A DNA stretch of 64,000 nt from assembly GCF_902141845.1 (NCBI RefSeq), contig NZ_CABFPH010000003.1:62001-126000 (forward strand). Reading direction: 5' to 3'. A program made the position numbers and the translations under genes. This DNA comes from Methylobacterium symbioticum (GTDB taxonomy: Bacteria > Pseudomonadota > Alphaproteobacteria > Rhizobiales > Beijerinckiaceae). The notes under the pieces are model-generated. The model did no database searches. It saw only the letters and a list, made by a program, of their open reading frames with translations, and had not been told where the DNA came from. Of the stretch, positions 35,009 to 45,612 are shown one piece after another (positions within the stretch are counted from its first letter, which is position 1; each line of letters opens with the position of its first letter).

Positions 35009-35024
35009 TTAATCGTTCATTAAC
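35009..35024. promoter_or_regulatory. CtrA-like box TTAA-N7-TTAAC upstream of first autotransporter
   Basis: The site TTAATCGTTCATTAAC matches the full CtrA consensus TTAA-N7-TTAA(C), in an AT-rich pocket of otherwise GC-rich DNA. It lies about 480 bases before the autotransporter ATG, implying a long leader or an additional upstream transcript. An AT-rich candidate -10 (AAATATACAC) lies near 35180-35190. Confidence 0.55.
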
Positions 35025-35504
35025 GTTAACAATCGAGAAACCTCCTGCGGCGCTTTGGGTGCTTCAGATGGATTTCTCCGGTGCACCTCTGCTTCCGAAC
35101 TCAAATCGCCTGCCGGTCAAAATCCGGGCTGTGGCGCGTGTGTGCCGCGATCGCGCTAACCAATGCTTGTATGATTGGCTAAATATACACGCTGCGGGAG
35201 CCGGGCGCTTTCGCTCTGACCGGCAACGACGGCAGTCCGGCCTCGCCCGTTGTGCAGGGGCGCCGACCCTTGGCCGGCGTCATGTCCGCTTTCCCCGCTC
35301 CAGAACCGACGGGCCGGGCGCGCGTCCCGGGGTGCCGGTCATCCGGCACATCGCGGTCCATTTCGAATCCGACCGATGCGGCGCTCCCTCCGGTGTTTCG
35401 AGCCGCACGCATTCCACGACTTCGACAGACCAATACGCCCACGCTGGCCGGATCGACGGGCCCGGCCGGCACGATGTGGTTCACATCACAAGGATCCTCT
35501 CTCG

Positions 35505-38500
35505 ATGACTTCGCCCCGACTCTCTCCGCACCATGGGCCGAGCGCGTCCGCGCGGTTCGGCCGGACCCTCACGTTGCTGGCGGGCGTGAGCCTGTGCGCA
35601 CTGGCCGCGGCGCAGAGCGGGCCTGCTCGGGCGCAAGAGGCGGCGCGCTCCTTCGTGCAGCGCGGAGCCGACGGTGCGAAGGGTGAGAACTGCGCCTTAC
35701 TCTGCTTCAACAAAGATGGCGGCGATGGTGCCAGCGGGCCGAGCGTGGAGGCCACCCAAGGCGACGCGCTGACGATGATCGAGGGTATGGCCGTCCAGGC
35801 CAGGTCGTTCGGCGGAAACGGAGGCAACAATCCCAAGGGCCTCGTTTTCGACGGCAACGGCGGTCGGGGCGGAAACGGCGGCGCTGTCACGCTCACCGAG
35901 ACCGGACCGGTGGGCGGCGGCGTCGATCAGAGTACCGGGCTGGCGCTGATCGGGGTCAGCTCGCAGGGTGGCAAGGGCGGCGACGGCGGGAATAAGGGCC
36001 TCGCCCGGGGCGGCGATGGCGGGCCTGCCCGCCTCATCCTGCAGGCGCCCGTCTCCGCCTTCGGGGATCGCACCTCGGGCGTCTCGGTCCAGTCGAAGGG
36101 TGGAAAGGCTGGCGACGGCGCCACGTCCGCGAGCCAGCGCTCGGTGCAGACGGGCGGCCAGGGCGGGCTGGCGGAACTCACCGTCACCCCCGCGGGCAGC
36201 ATCGTGACGCGCGGCGCCTCCGCGCCCGGCGCCGTCATCGAGTCCCTCGGCGGCGATGGCGGTATGAGAACCACGCGGGGCGGCAGCGATCTCGCCGGCG
36301 ATGCCGGGGCCGGTGGCCTCGCCGTGCTCGTCAACCGCGGCTCGATCGTCACCGAGGGCGCGAGCGCGGTGGGCGTGCTCGTCCAGAGCGTCGGCGGCGC
36401 GGGCGGCGGCGACACCACCGGCATCAACGGCTCCGCGGGCGGCAAGGGCGGCGCCGGCGGCGCGGTCACGGTGGACCAGAGCGGGGCCATCGCGACGCTC
36501 GGGGCCTACAGCTCGGCCCTCATCGCGCAATCGGTCGGCGGTCCGGGCGGCGATGGCGGCCGCGCACCCTTCGGCAGCGGCGGCGATGGCGGCGCCGCCG
36601 GGGCCGGCGGCGCGGTGAAGGTGACCCAGTCGGGCACGATCAGCACCTCCGGGACCGGCTCGGGCGGCATCCTGGCCCAGAGCGTCGGCGGCGGCAACGC
36701 CCTCGATGCCTTCCAGGCCCCGGCTCCGCAGACCGGGCGCGGCGGCGGCAGCGGTGGCAAGGCCGGCATCCTGCCCTTCACCTCCGGCGGAACCGGCGGC
36801 ATGGGCGGCCTCGGCGGCGCGGTCACCGTGCAGCAGAGCGGCGTGATCGAGACGGCGGGCACGGACGCCTACGGCATCCTGGCCCAGAGCATCGGCGGCG
36901 GCGGCGGCGTCGGCGGCGCTTCGATCAAGCCGGGCGCCTTCTTCACCTACGCGCTGGGCGGCGGCGGCGGGGCCGGCGGCCATGCCGGCACGGTCCTGGT
37001 GCAGGCGACGGGCGGGTCGATCACCACCTCCGGGGACGGGGCGAGCGCGGTGCTCGCCGAGAGCATCGGCGGTGGCGGCGGCGCCGGCGGCGTCGCCACG
37101 GCCACGACCGCGAGCCCGGCCTTTGCGGTCGCCCTGTCCGTGGGCGGCAGCGGCGGCGGCGGCGGCAAGGGCGGCGAGGCCCGGATCGAGAGCAGCGCCA
37201 GCGTGACCACCAGCGGTCGCGCGGCGATCGGCCTAGACGCGCTCAGCATCGGCGGCGGCGGCGGCGTCGGCGGCTCGGCGCGGTCCACGGCCATCGCGAC
37301 GCCGCTGGTCCTGCCCAATGGCAAGACTCTGCCGAGCATCGCCCTCTCGGCCTCGGTCGGCGGCTCCGGCGGCCTCGGCGGCGAAGGCGGCCTGGCCAAG
37401 GTGATCAATGACGGCAGCGTCGTCACCTATGGCGGCGCATCGATCGGCGTGCAGGCCCTCAGCATCGGCGGCGGCGGCGGCCTCGCCGGCGATGCCTTTG
37501 CCTACGCGCTCGCGGTCGCGCCGCCCGGCGAGGTGGCGTTGAGCCTCAGCACCACGCTGGGCGGAACCGGCGGCGGCGGCGGCAAGGGTGGCCGGGCCGA
37601 GATCACCAATAACGGTTTCATCTCGACCTCCGGCGACGAGGCCGTCGGCCTCCAGGCGGAGAGCATCGGCGGCGGTGGCGGCAATGCCGGCAAGTCGGAT
37701 GCGACGAGCAACAGTCTCAGTCTGCATCAGAACATCGCCGCCGCGCAGGCCATCGGCGGCAAGGGCGGCAGCGGCGGCGACGGCGGTACGATCGGCGTCG
37801 ACAATCTCGGCACGGTGGTGACCGGCGGCAGCTTCGCCCACGCCATTCTGGCGCAGAGCATCGGCGGCGGCGGCGGCAATGGCGGCAGCGCTACCGGGCT
37901 CGCCATGCCCGGCCTCTCCTTCGACAAGACCCTGAACGATCTGGTCGGCAAGCTCCCGGTGGCGGACACCCTGTCGGTGACCCGCACCATCGGCGGCGAG
38001 GGCGGGGGCGGCGGCAAGGGCCAGGCCGTCACCGTGACCAATGCCGGCGCCCTGCGCACCGGCGGCTCCGACGCCATCGGCATCTTCGCCCAGAGCATCG
38101 GCGGCGGCGGCGGCACCGGCGGCGATGTCCAGGGCGCCGCCCAGGGCAAGCTCAAGGTGAACCTCACCCTCGGCGGCAAGGGCGGCAGGGGCAATACCGG
38201 CGGCGGCGTCACCATCACCAACGCCGCGACGGGCGGAATCGAGACCTGGGGCGACGGTGCGCACGGCATCGTGGCGCAGAGCATCGGCGGCGGCGGCGGC
38301 AGCGGTGGCAGCGTCTCGGCGCGCAAGGAGAAGACGCCGGACGCCGTCGGCGAGATCTGGACGCAGCTCAAGACGGCGATCGGCGTCACGGCCTATGAGG
38401 ACTGGGCGAAGGACAAGAAGAACAAGGACGACAAGGAGGCCCTCGATCAGTTTCTGAAGGACATCAAGGAGAGTGACAAGTACAAGTCCCTTGCGGCGAA

Positions 38501-41500
38501 GATCAAGAATTCCGACTTCGCCAAGATGCTCCAATCCTACAGCAAGAGCGCGTCGGACTATCTGGCGGCGCAGAAGAAGGGCAGCGTCAAGCTGCCTGAC
38601 GTGGAGGCGACCCTGAGCCTCGGCGGCGACGGCGGTCGCGGCGGCAAGGGCGGCGCGGTCACCGTCACCAATGACGGGGCCATCACCACCCTCGGCGTCG
38701 TGGCCCACGGCGTCTTCGCCCAGAGCGTCGGCGGCGGCGGCGGCCAGGGCGGCATGGCCTTCGCCGCCGCGACCAACGCCAACACCTACCGGGCCGTTCT
38801 CGGCGGCAAGGGCGGCGACGGCAACGAGGGTGGCACGGTCTCGATCGTCAACCGCGGCGCCGTCGCGACGGCGGACGACATGTCCTACGGCCTTTACGGC
38901 CAGAGCGTCGGCGGAGGCGGCGGCAGCGGCGTGGGCGCCACGACCACCGGCAGCAGCAAGGAGGGCAGCCTGGTCGTCACCCTCAATGTCGGCGGCAACG
39001 GCGGCAAGGGGGGCAAGGGCGGCGACGTCTCGGTCGAGAACACGGGCGCGGTCGTCACCGCCGGCAGCGAGGCCCACGGCATCGTGGCGCAGAGCGTCGG
39101 CGGCGGCGGCGGATCGTTCCTGCTCCCGGTCGCCAAGGAGGCCGGCAAGACGGACGCCTCCGCACAGACCGGCAAGGCGCAGGCGGAGAAGACCCAGTCC
39201 GACAGCGACGCCAAGGAACTCGCCAGTGCGCTGCTGGCGGCGATCGGGATCGAGAAGATCCCCGAACAGCCTTCGTCCGAGGGGGCGCCGAAGAGGTCCG
39301 GCAGCCTGACCCTGGGCGGTTCCGGCGAGGCGGCCGGCGACGGCGGCGCCGTGACGGTGACGCAGGGCGGCGCCATCACCACCAGCGGCTTCGGCGCCCT
39401 CGGCATCCTGGCCCAGAGCGTCGGCGGCGGCGGCGGCATGGCGGCGGCGGCGGCCAGCGCCAGCGGCGACACCTACACGTTCGGGATCGGCGGCTCGGGC
39501 GGCGCGACCGGCAACGGCGGCGCGGTGGGCGTGACCCTCTCGGCCGGCGCGCGGGTGACGACCACGGGCGATGCCGCGACGGCGCTGCTGCTGCAATCGA
39601 TCGGCGGCGGCGGCGGCTATGCCGGTGCGCATCAGGTGATGGGCTACGCGGTGCCGTTCCTGCTCGAGGAGGGCTCGAAAGGCTCGGGCGGCGCCCTCTC
39701 CGTCACCCTCAAGGAAGGCGCCGCGATCCGCACCAGTGGCGAGCGCGCTCACGGCATCCTGGCTCAGAGCCTCGGCGGCGGCGGCGGCCTGATCGTCGAC
39801 CTCTCCAATCCGATCCTCGCCTCCGGCCAGCTGGTCCAGGCGTCGGATCCGCCCAAGTCGCGCTCCACCTCAACCGGCTCCGGCGGGACCATCACCATCG
39901 AGAGCGCCGGGTCGATCATCGCCTCGGGCAAGGATGCCAACGCGATCTTCGCGCAGAGCGGCGTCCAGAGCCGCGACGGCAGCCTCGACCCGACCCGCGC
40001 GGGCGGCAACATCTCCGTGACCGTGAAGGGTCTTGTCACCGGCGGCAGCGGCACCGGCGCGGCGATCCGTCTGGAGGGCGGCTCTTACGGCAACCGAATC
40101 CTGATCGACGAGCGGGCCGTGGTCAGCGCCGCCTCCGGCCGCGCCATCGTCGGGACGATCAACCCGGTCAATATCAAGAACCGAGGCGTTCTGATCGGCG
40201 ATATCGTTCTGACGACCCCCCCAGGGACGATGAGCACCCTGACCAACGGGGCGGATGGCTACGGCGCAGCGATCCTGCGCACACGCCAGGGCGGCGTGAT
40301 CGATCTGGGCGGCAGCGGCAACGGCTCGATGACGAACAACGCCACGCTCGATATCGGCGGGGTCGGCACCGTCGCCCGCACCGACGTGAAGGGCGATTTC
40401 GAACAGCGCAGCAGCGGCCAGTTGCTGGTCGACGTCGCCCCCCTCGCCCCGGCCGGCGCCCTGCGCGCCGACCTTCTGGCCGTGAGCCGCAGTGTCTGGC
40501 TGGACGGCACCGTGCGGCCCAACGTCATCGGCGGGCTCCTGCCTGGGCAGTACACCTTCCTCACGGCGGGCAGCATCACGAACGCCAACGCGGCGACCTC
40601 GTCCACGACGATCCAGTCTGACTCGGTGCCGGTCTCCTGGGAGATCCTGCGCTCGGGCAACAGCCTCGCCCTGAGCCCGACGGCGCGCTTCACCGCGCCC
40701 CTCGGGATGACCCTCACCAGCGACCAGAAATCCACGGCCGAAGCCCTGCAGACGCTGTGGAACAACGGGTCGATCGGCGAGGCCGACCTGTTCGCCCGCT
40801 TCCTCTCGGTCAACAGCACGAAGGGCTACGCGGCGGCCCTCGACGAGTTGAGCCAGGAATCCAGCCAGTACGTGCTCACCGGACGGACTCTCGACACCCG
40901 GGCCGGCCTGAAGCGGGCGATGAGCTGCCCCGCCTTCGAAGGCACCGGCACCCTGTTGCGCGAGGGCGAGTGCGTCTGGGGCCGCGTCGCGGCAGCCCGC
41001 ACCAGCCTGTTCTCCTCACCCGGCGAGGGCGGCTACCGCCAGAACGCCCTGAGCTACCAGAGCGGCCTGCAGGCCGAGTTCGCTCCGGACTGGTTCTTCG
41101 GTCTCTCGGGCGCCTATACCCGGGCCTACCTGAACGACTCCGACCGGATCACCGGCACGGTGAGCGATGCCGCAGACGTCTCAGTCGCCCTCAAGCATCA
41201 GGTCGGTCCCTGGCTGTTCGCGGCCTCGGCCAATCTCGGCTACGCGTGGCAGAACAATCTGCGGGCGATCGATTTCGGCGGCGGCAACGTGCTGGCGCGC
41301 AGCAAGTCGGAGGTGCTGACGGCGGGCGGGCGTCTGCGGGCGAGCTACCAAGTCCTGTTCGACGACTGGTACATCAAGCCCTATCTCGACCTCGATGTGC
41401 TCTACTCCCACAGCCCGGCCTATTCGGAGACCGGCGCGCCTGAGGTGAACCTCGACGTGCGGGCCATGAGCAAGACCCTGCTGGCCTTCAGCCCGAACGT

Positions 41501-41795
41501 CGAGATCGGCGGCCGTTTCGACCTCGGGAACGGGCGCTGGCTGCGGCCCTATGGGACGCTCGGCGTGACGCTCCTGTCGGACGACCACTTCACCGGTTTC
41601 GCGAGCTTCCAGGGCAGCGGCGCACTCGGCCTGTTCGCCACCACCTCGCGGATCCCGGACAAGCTCGGCGAGGCGGGACTCGGCCTCCAGATCGGCCTCG
41701 GCGGCGGCGTCGAGCTGACGGGCGAATACCAGTCGCATATCGGCGACCGGTTCCTGTCGCATCTCGGCACGGCCCGCCTGTCGGTGCGGTTCTGA
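35505..41795 (+). CDS. Giant glycine-rich autotransporter adhesin (type Va)
   Basis: The 2096-residue protein has an extended signal peptide (residues about 20-45, ending ARAQEA), a passenger of repeated beta-strand units with the recurring GILAQSIGGGGG pattern (over 15 copies), and a C-terminal membrane barrel of roughly 280 residues ending in LSVRF, the usual terminal aromatic. Two charged non-repeat inserts break the passenger at residues about 936-1032 and 1205-1265. Proteins of this build are exported through their own barrel and act as surface adhesins or biofilm factors. ATG at 35505 follows AAGGAT; the frame stays open upstream to 35250. A perfect terminator hairpin follows. Confidence 0.92.
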   Translation: MTSPRLSPHHGPSASARFGRTLTLLAGVSLCALAAAQSGPARAQEAARSFVQRGADGAKGENCALLCFNKDGGDGASGPSVEATQGDALTMIEGMAVQARSFGGNGGNNPKGLVFDGNGGRGGNGGAVTLTETGPVGGGVDQSTGLALIGVSSQGGKGGDGGNKGLARGGDGGPARLILQAPVSAFGDRTSGVSVQSKGGKAGDGATSASQRSVQTGGQGGLAELTVTPAGSIVTRGASAPGAVIESLGGDGGMRTTRGGSDLAGDAGAGGLAVLVNRGSIVTEGASAVGVLVQSVGGAGGGDTTGINGSAGGKGGAGGAVTVDQSGAIATLGAYSSALIAQSVGGPGGDGGRAPFGSGGDGGAAGAGGAVKVTQSGTISTSGTGSGGILAQSVGGGNALDAFQAPAPQTGRGGGSGGKAGILPFTSGGTGGMGGLGGAVTVQQSGVIETAGTDAYGILAQSIGGGGGVGGASIKPGAFFTYALGGGGGAGGHAGTVLVQATGGSITTSGDGASAVLAESIGGGGGAGGVATATTASPAFAVALSVGGSGGGGGKGGEARIESSASVTTSGRAAIGLDALSIGGGGGVGGSARSTAIATPLVLPNGKTLPSIALSASVGGSGGLGGEGGLAKVINDGSVVTYGGASIGVQALSIGGGGGLAGDAFAYALAVAPPGEVALSLSTTLGGTGGGGGKGGRAEITNNGFISTSGDEAVGLQAESIGGGGGNAGKSDATSNSLSLHQNIAAAQAIGGKGGSGGDGGTIGVDNLGTVVTGGSFAHAILAQSIGGGGGNGGSATGLAMPGLSFDKTLNDLVGKLPVADTLSVTRTIGGEGGGGGKGQAVTVTNAGALRTGGSDAIGIFAQSIGGGGGTGGDVQGAAQGKLKVNLTLGGKGGRGNTGGGVTITNAATGGIETWGDGAHGIVAQSIGGGGGSGGSVSARKEKTPDAVGEIWTQLKTAIGVTAYEDWAKDKKNKDDKEALDQFLKDIKESDKYKSLAAKIKNSDFAKMLQSYSKSASDYLAAQKKGSVKLPDVEATLSLGGDGGRGGKGGAVTVTNDGAITTLGVVAHGVFAQSVGGGGGQGGMAFAAATNANTYRAVLGGKGGDGNEGGTVSIVNRGAVATADDMSYGLYGQSVGGGGGSGVGATTTGSSKEGSLVVTLNVGGNGGKGGKGGDVSVENTGAVVTAGSEAHGIVAQSVGGGGGSFLLPVAKEAGKTDASAQTGKAQAEKTQSDSDAKELASALLAAIGIEKIPEQPSSEGAPKRSGSLTLGGSGEAAGDGGAVTVTQGGAITTSGFGALGILAQSVGGGGGMAAAAASASGDTYTFGIGGSGGATGNGGAVGVTLSAGARVTTTGDAATALLLQSIGGGGGYAGAHQVMGYAVPFLLEEGSKGSGGALSVTLKEGAAIRTSGERAHGILAQSLGGGGGLIVDLSNPILASGQLVQASDPPKSRSTSTGSGGTITIESAGSIIASGKDANAIFAQSGVQSRDGSLDPTRAGGNISVTVKGLVTGGSGTGAAIRLEGGSYGNRILIDERAVVSAASGRAIVGTINPVNIKNRGVLIGDIVLTTPPGTMSTLTNGADGYGAAILRTRQGGVIDLGGSGNGSMTNNATLDIGGVGTVARTDVKGDFEQRSSGQLLVDVAPLAPAGALRADLLAVSRSVWLDGTVRPNVIGGLLPGQYTFLTAGSITNANAATSSTTIQSDSVPVSWEILRSGNSLALSPTARFTAPLGMTLTSDQKSTAEALQTLWNNGSIGEADLFARFLSVNSTKGYAAALDELSQESSQYVLTGRTLDTRAGLKRAMSCPAFEGTGTLLREGECVWGRVAAARTSLFSSPGEGGYRQNALSYQSGLQAEFAPDWFFGLSGAYTRAYLNDSDRITGTVSDAADVSVALKHQVGPWLFAASANLGYAWQNNLRAIDFGGGNVLARSKSEVLTAGGRLRASYQVLFDDWYIKPYLDLDVLYSHSPAYSETGAPEVNLDVRAMSKTLLAFSPNVEIGGRFDLGNGRWLRPYGTLGVTLLSDDHFTGFASFQGSGALGLFATTSRIPDKLGEAGLGLQIGLGGGVELTGEYQSHIGDRFLSHLGTARLSVRF

Positions 41796-41801
41796 GCCTG
41801 A

Positions 41802-41831
41802 GGGCGGCGCGGGGGATGTCCCGCGCCGCCC
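41802..41831 (+). terminator. Strong hairpin after first autotransporter
   Basis: A 12-base perfect GC stem (GGGCGGCGCGGG / CCCGCGCCGCCC) with a 6-base loop starts 6 bases after the stop codon. Confidence 0.75.
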
Positions 41832-42334
41832 TCCGAGACGGACGATTCTAACCTGGGGCGCGAACAGTGGCCGGCGCGGTGCGGATCGGGGTTGCGGCCG
41901 TCCTGGAGCCGAGCGCCTGAGGACGCGCCGGCTATCAAGCGTCGGCACCGTGTTCACGGGCCGCACTCCGCCGCGGACGGTCTTTGAGCCAACGGCGTAT
42001 TGGTGTGCCGTTCAGACGGGCCGTTCCTAGGTTGGCGGCCCTATCGCCTCTCGTCTCCCGCTGATCGTCGCGCGCAGCGTAGATCAATCGGCTTGAGCAG
42101 GCGTTGAGCAATTCGCGATCAGCCGATCATGTCTGACGGCGCCAACGGTAGATGTGCGATCGTGTTGCTGACGAAAGGCGGGATCCGATTGACTTACAGG
42201 CAAAATCAAAATTTAACATCCTATTAACTATGTTTCTGCTTTTATTCCGATCCTGAATCCACCGATCGGCCTCGATCGCAGGTGCGCAGCCACGGTGGAG
42301 ACGGCCGTCCTCGCCCGCACCGGATACGCTCCCC
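41832..42334. other. Intergenic regulatory stretch between the two autotransporters
   Basis: About 500 bases. The first 300 show no gene. The last 150 are AT-rich and carry a CtrA-like site and the presumed promoter of the second autotransporter. Confidence 0.5.
42213..42228. promoter_or_regulatory. CtrA-like box TTAA-N7-TTAAC upstream of second autotransporter
   Basis: The site TTAACATCCTATTAAC matches the full consensus. It lies 107 bases before the ATG, a normal promoter distance. It is the second such site in the window, and both precede autotransporter genes. Confidence 0.6.
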
Positions 42335-45300
42335 ATGTTGGTCAACAGGGTCCGCAGCCTCTGCCTCAGTGCGCTGCTCGCAGGCTTGCTCTCGAGCACG
42401 GCTCTCGCGGAAAGCCGGTACAGCTCCATCTGGAATCTCGGCGACAGCCTGTCGGATACGGGGCGGACCTATCGGGCGACAGACACGTGGTTGCTTCGCG
42501 CAATCAAAAAAACGCGCCTTATGGGACCCTCTATGAGCAAGGTCGGTTCTCGAACGGAATTGTCTGGGTTGAGTATCTGAACAATACCAACGGTACGCCG
42601 TATATTGCGGATCGGAATTTTGCTTACGGCGGTGCAACGTCCGGATACTACGTCTCATCGAGTATGAAAAGAGTAGGCATCGAGACCATTGAGGAGCAAA
42701 ACAAGCATCTTATCGATGTGACCAAGGCGAGCCCGGACCTTTTTGGGGGGCGACCGCTCTTCACGCTTTGGATAGGCGGGAACAATTTCAGACAGGAGGT
42801 GGAGGACTCGTGGGTCAGTGTCGATATTCCGAAGGCTGCCCGGACGTTGCTGAAGTATGTTCCTGACGATCTCGTCAGCCTGAGTAATGCTGTCCAAGGC
42901 AATCCAATAATCGCAGAGCAAGGCGCGACGTACTATATCAATACGGTCCCTAACATAGCGACAACGCCAAAGATTTCCTCGAAATATGGCAAATATGTCA
43001 ACGAATTGAGTAATAGTATTGATGAGACCAACAGGTCGATCAAATCCAAGCTCTACGCGATCCAGGATGCCTTTGACGTCAAGGGGACTTCGGAGCGGGT
43101 TGTCGTCGTGGATGCTGCTGCACTTCTTAAGGAAGTGCAGGCACGGCCAGCATCGTTCGGATTCAAGCAAGGATCGCTGAATTGTATTAGTGCCGATTCT
43201 GGCGAGTACACCAATGGGTGCTCGAAGCCTGTCGAAAACGACTACCTGTTCTGGGACGAGTTCCACCCGACGACCAAGGCGCATGCCATGATCGCCGATT
43301 ACGCGTGGAAGACCGATCTCCTCGAGGCGGGGGACACGGCCGAGCTTCTGCGGCCCTACGTGGCCAATATCGAGATCCGCGACCGCACCTTCGCCGGCCA
43401 GATCACCGGCGTCGGCAGCCTGATCAAGAGCGGTGAGTCGGTGCTGACGCTCGCCGGCCAGAACAGCTATGCCGGCGGCACCCGCATCGACAACGGCACC
43501 ATCCGCATCGGCAGCGACGCCAATCTCGGCGCCCGTGCCGGCCTTCTGACCATCCAGGGCGGCACGCTGAACACGACGCAGAGCTTCACGATGAACCGCG
43601 ACGTCGCGATCAACGCCTCCGTCTCGACGGGCGAGATCGGCGGCTCGACGTTCGGCGGAACCTTCCGGACCGAGGCGGGGACGATCCTGACGCTGCGCGA
43701 CAACACGCTCTCGGGCAGCGGCGACCTTGCCAAGACGGGTCTCGGCACCCTCGACATCCGCTCGACCGTCACCGATGCCCGCGCGCTGACCGCGATCCAG
43801 GAAGGCACGCTGAAGATCAACACGGCCTCGACCTACCGGACGACCGAGCTGACGGTGGCGAAGGACGCCGTGCTCGGCGGGTCCGGCACGATCATCGGCA
43901 CGGTCCGGAACGAGGGCACCCTGTCGCCCGGCAACTCGATCGGCACGCTGACCGTCGAGGGCAATTACGAGCAGGCCGGCACCGGCCGCATCCGGATGGA
44001 GGTCGATACCGACCGGTTCGACGCCCTGCGGGTCAACGGCAATCTCACGGTCGGCGGCACGATCGATCTCGTCTTCGATCCGACCGACAAGATCGCCAAC
44101 CAGACCTTCACCTTCGCGTCGAGCAAGGGGACCACGAGCGGGCAGTTCGGCCAGGTGATCGACCTGAATCCCTTCCTGACCGAGACCCTGATCTACGGGG
44201 CGAACTCCGTCTCGATGACCTTCGACCGCGACTTCGCGGCGCCGGCGCAGACCGCCAACCAGCGCGCGGTCGCCCAGCACCTGAACCGCTCCTACCTGCT
44301 GGATCCGCAGGGCGACCTCGACACGGTGTTCTTCGCCCTCGACCGGACCGAGACGGATGCCGCCGGCGCCCTGGCCCTGCAGGCCCTGTCGGGCGAGGCG
44401 ATCGCCAACGCCACCACAGCGGATGCCGTGCAGCGCGGCCAGTTCGTTCGGGCCCTCGAGGACCGCATGGCCGACCGCCGCGTTGGGCGCGCCGACGTCC
44501 AGCCGGGCATCGGCCTCGAAGGATCCTGGACCGCTCTCGACCAGGCCGGGACCGGCCCGGCCCTGCGCGCCGCCGCCGCCGGCCTCACGCAGACCGCGCC
44601 GGCAGCCGGCGGCACGGCCCCGGATGCGGGCGAGCTGTCCCTGTGGGCGCGGGCGCTGGGCGGCCCCGGCCGGATCGGCGGGCGCAACGGGTTCGACCTC
44701 ACCCATGCGGGCGTCCTGGTGGGCGCCGACAAGCGGTTCGACGGCGCCCTGCTCGGCGTCAGCTTCGGCTACGCCGATGGGACGACCAACGGCACCTCCG
44801 GTCTGAACCGCAGCTGGGCCAGCGCCTATCAGGGCTCGGTCTACGGCTCGCTCGACCTCGGCCCGGCCTTCCTGGACGCGGTGGCGGCCTACACCGCCAC
44901 CGAGAACCGGACGGCCCGCGGCCTGGTCTTCGGCGACCTGGCGCGCACGGCGGTCGGCACGTTCGGCGGCAACGATTTCAGCGGAGCGCTCAAGCTCGGC
45001 ACGCGCTACCGGTTCGGCGCCCTCTATGCCGAGCCGAGCGTCGGCCTCGACTGGTACCGGCTGAGCCGCGACGGCTTCGCAGAGCGAAGCGCCGGGTCGG
45101 CCGGCCTGCTCGCGCGGGCCACGACGCAGGACATCATCCAGCCCTCCGTCGGTGCGCGCGTGAGCACGGCCTTCCTGCAGGACGGCGTGCTGATCAGCCC
45201 CGAGCTGCGGGCGCGCTATTACCGCAATGTCGGGGACACGCTCTCGCTGGTGACGGCGTCGCTGATCGGGGCACCGGGCGCGCCCTTCACCACGACCTTC

Positions 45301-45447
45301 GCCGGCATCGGGCGCGACACCGGGGTGATCAGCGCCGGGATCAGCGCGCAGAAGGCCAATCTGCAGGTGTTCACGCGCTACGAGGCGGCGATCGGTTCCC
45401 AAGCCACCGCCCACATCTTCGCGGGCGGCCTGCGCTACGCCTGGTAA
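42335..45447 (+). pseudogene. SGNH-esterase autotransporter, frame interrupted at an A7 run (possible phase variation or slippage)
   Basis: The ATG at 42335 starts a signal peptide (LCLSALLAGLLSSTALA) and the SGNH block I SIWNLGDSLSDTG. At the run of seven A residues (42508-42514) the frame breaks. The downstream frame continues NAPYGTLYEQGRFSNG, block III WIGGNNF, block V DEFHPT, autotransporter repeats (LAGQNSYAGGTRIDNGTIRI) and a C-terminal barrel ending GGLRYAW. One extra A, or a -1 ribosomal or polymerase slip, would give an intact 1037-residue EstA-like surface esterase. The SGNH part (about 42500-43230) is AT-richer than the rest, suggesting a swapped passenger. It could instead be a true pseudogene or a sequencing error. 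Confidence 0.85.
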
Positions 45448-45527
45448 GCGGATGTCTCGCCGGTTCCGCCGGGGCGATCCCTGCGGAACCGCGCGAGATC
45501 CAGGTCCCTGCGAAACCTCGATACGCG

Positions 45528-45554
45528 CTCCCGTCGCACGACCCGCGACGGGAG
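45528..45554. terminator. Bidirectional hairpin between convergent genes
   Basis: A 10-base perfect stem (CTCCCGTCGC / GCGACGGGAG) with a 7-base loop lies between the second autotransporter and the convergent hydrolase gene. Confidence 0.65.
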
Positions 45555-45612
45555 TCCTTGACGTCCCGATCCGCCGCCCGGGATCGGGCGTCCGGCCGTC
45601 GCGTGGCAGCGC

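Noticed and set aside
37233..45414. Long minus-strand open frames opposite both autotransporters
   Set aside because: Composition (Ala, Asp, Arg, Val) is that of antisense to glycine-rich codons; plus-strand proteins have signal peptides and barrels.
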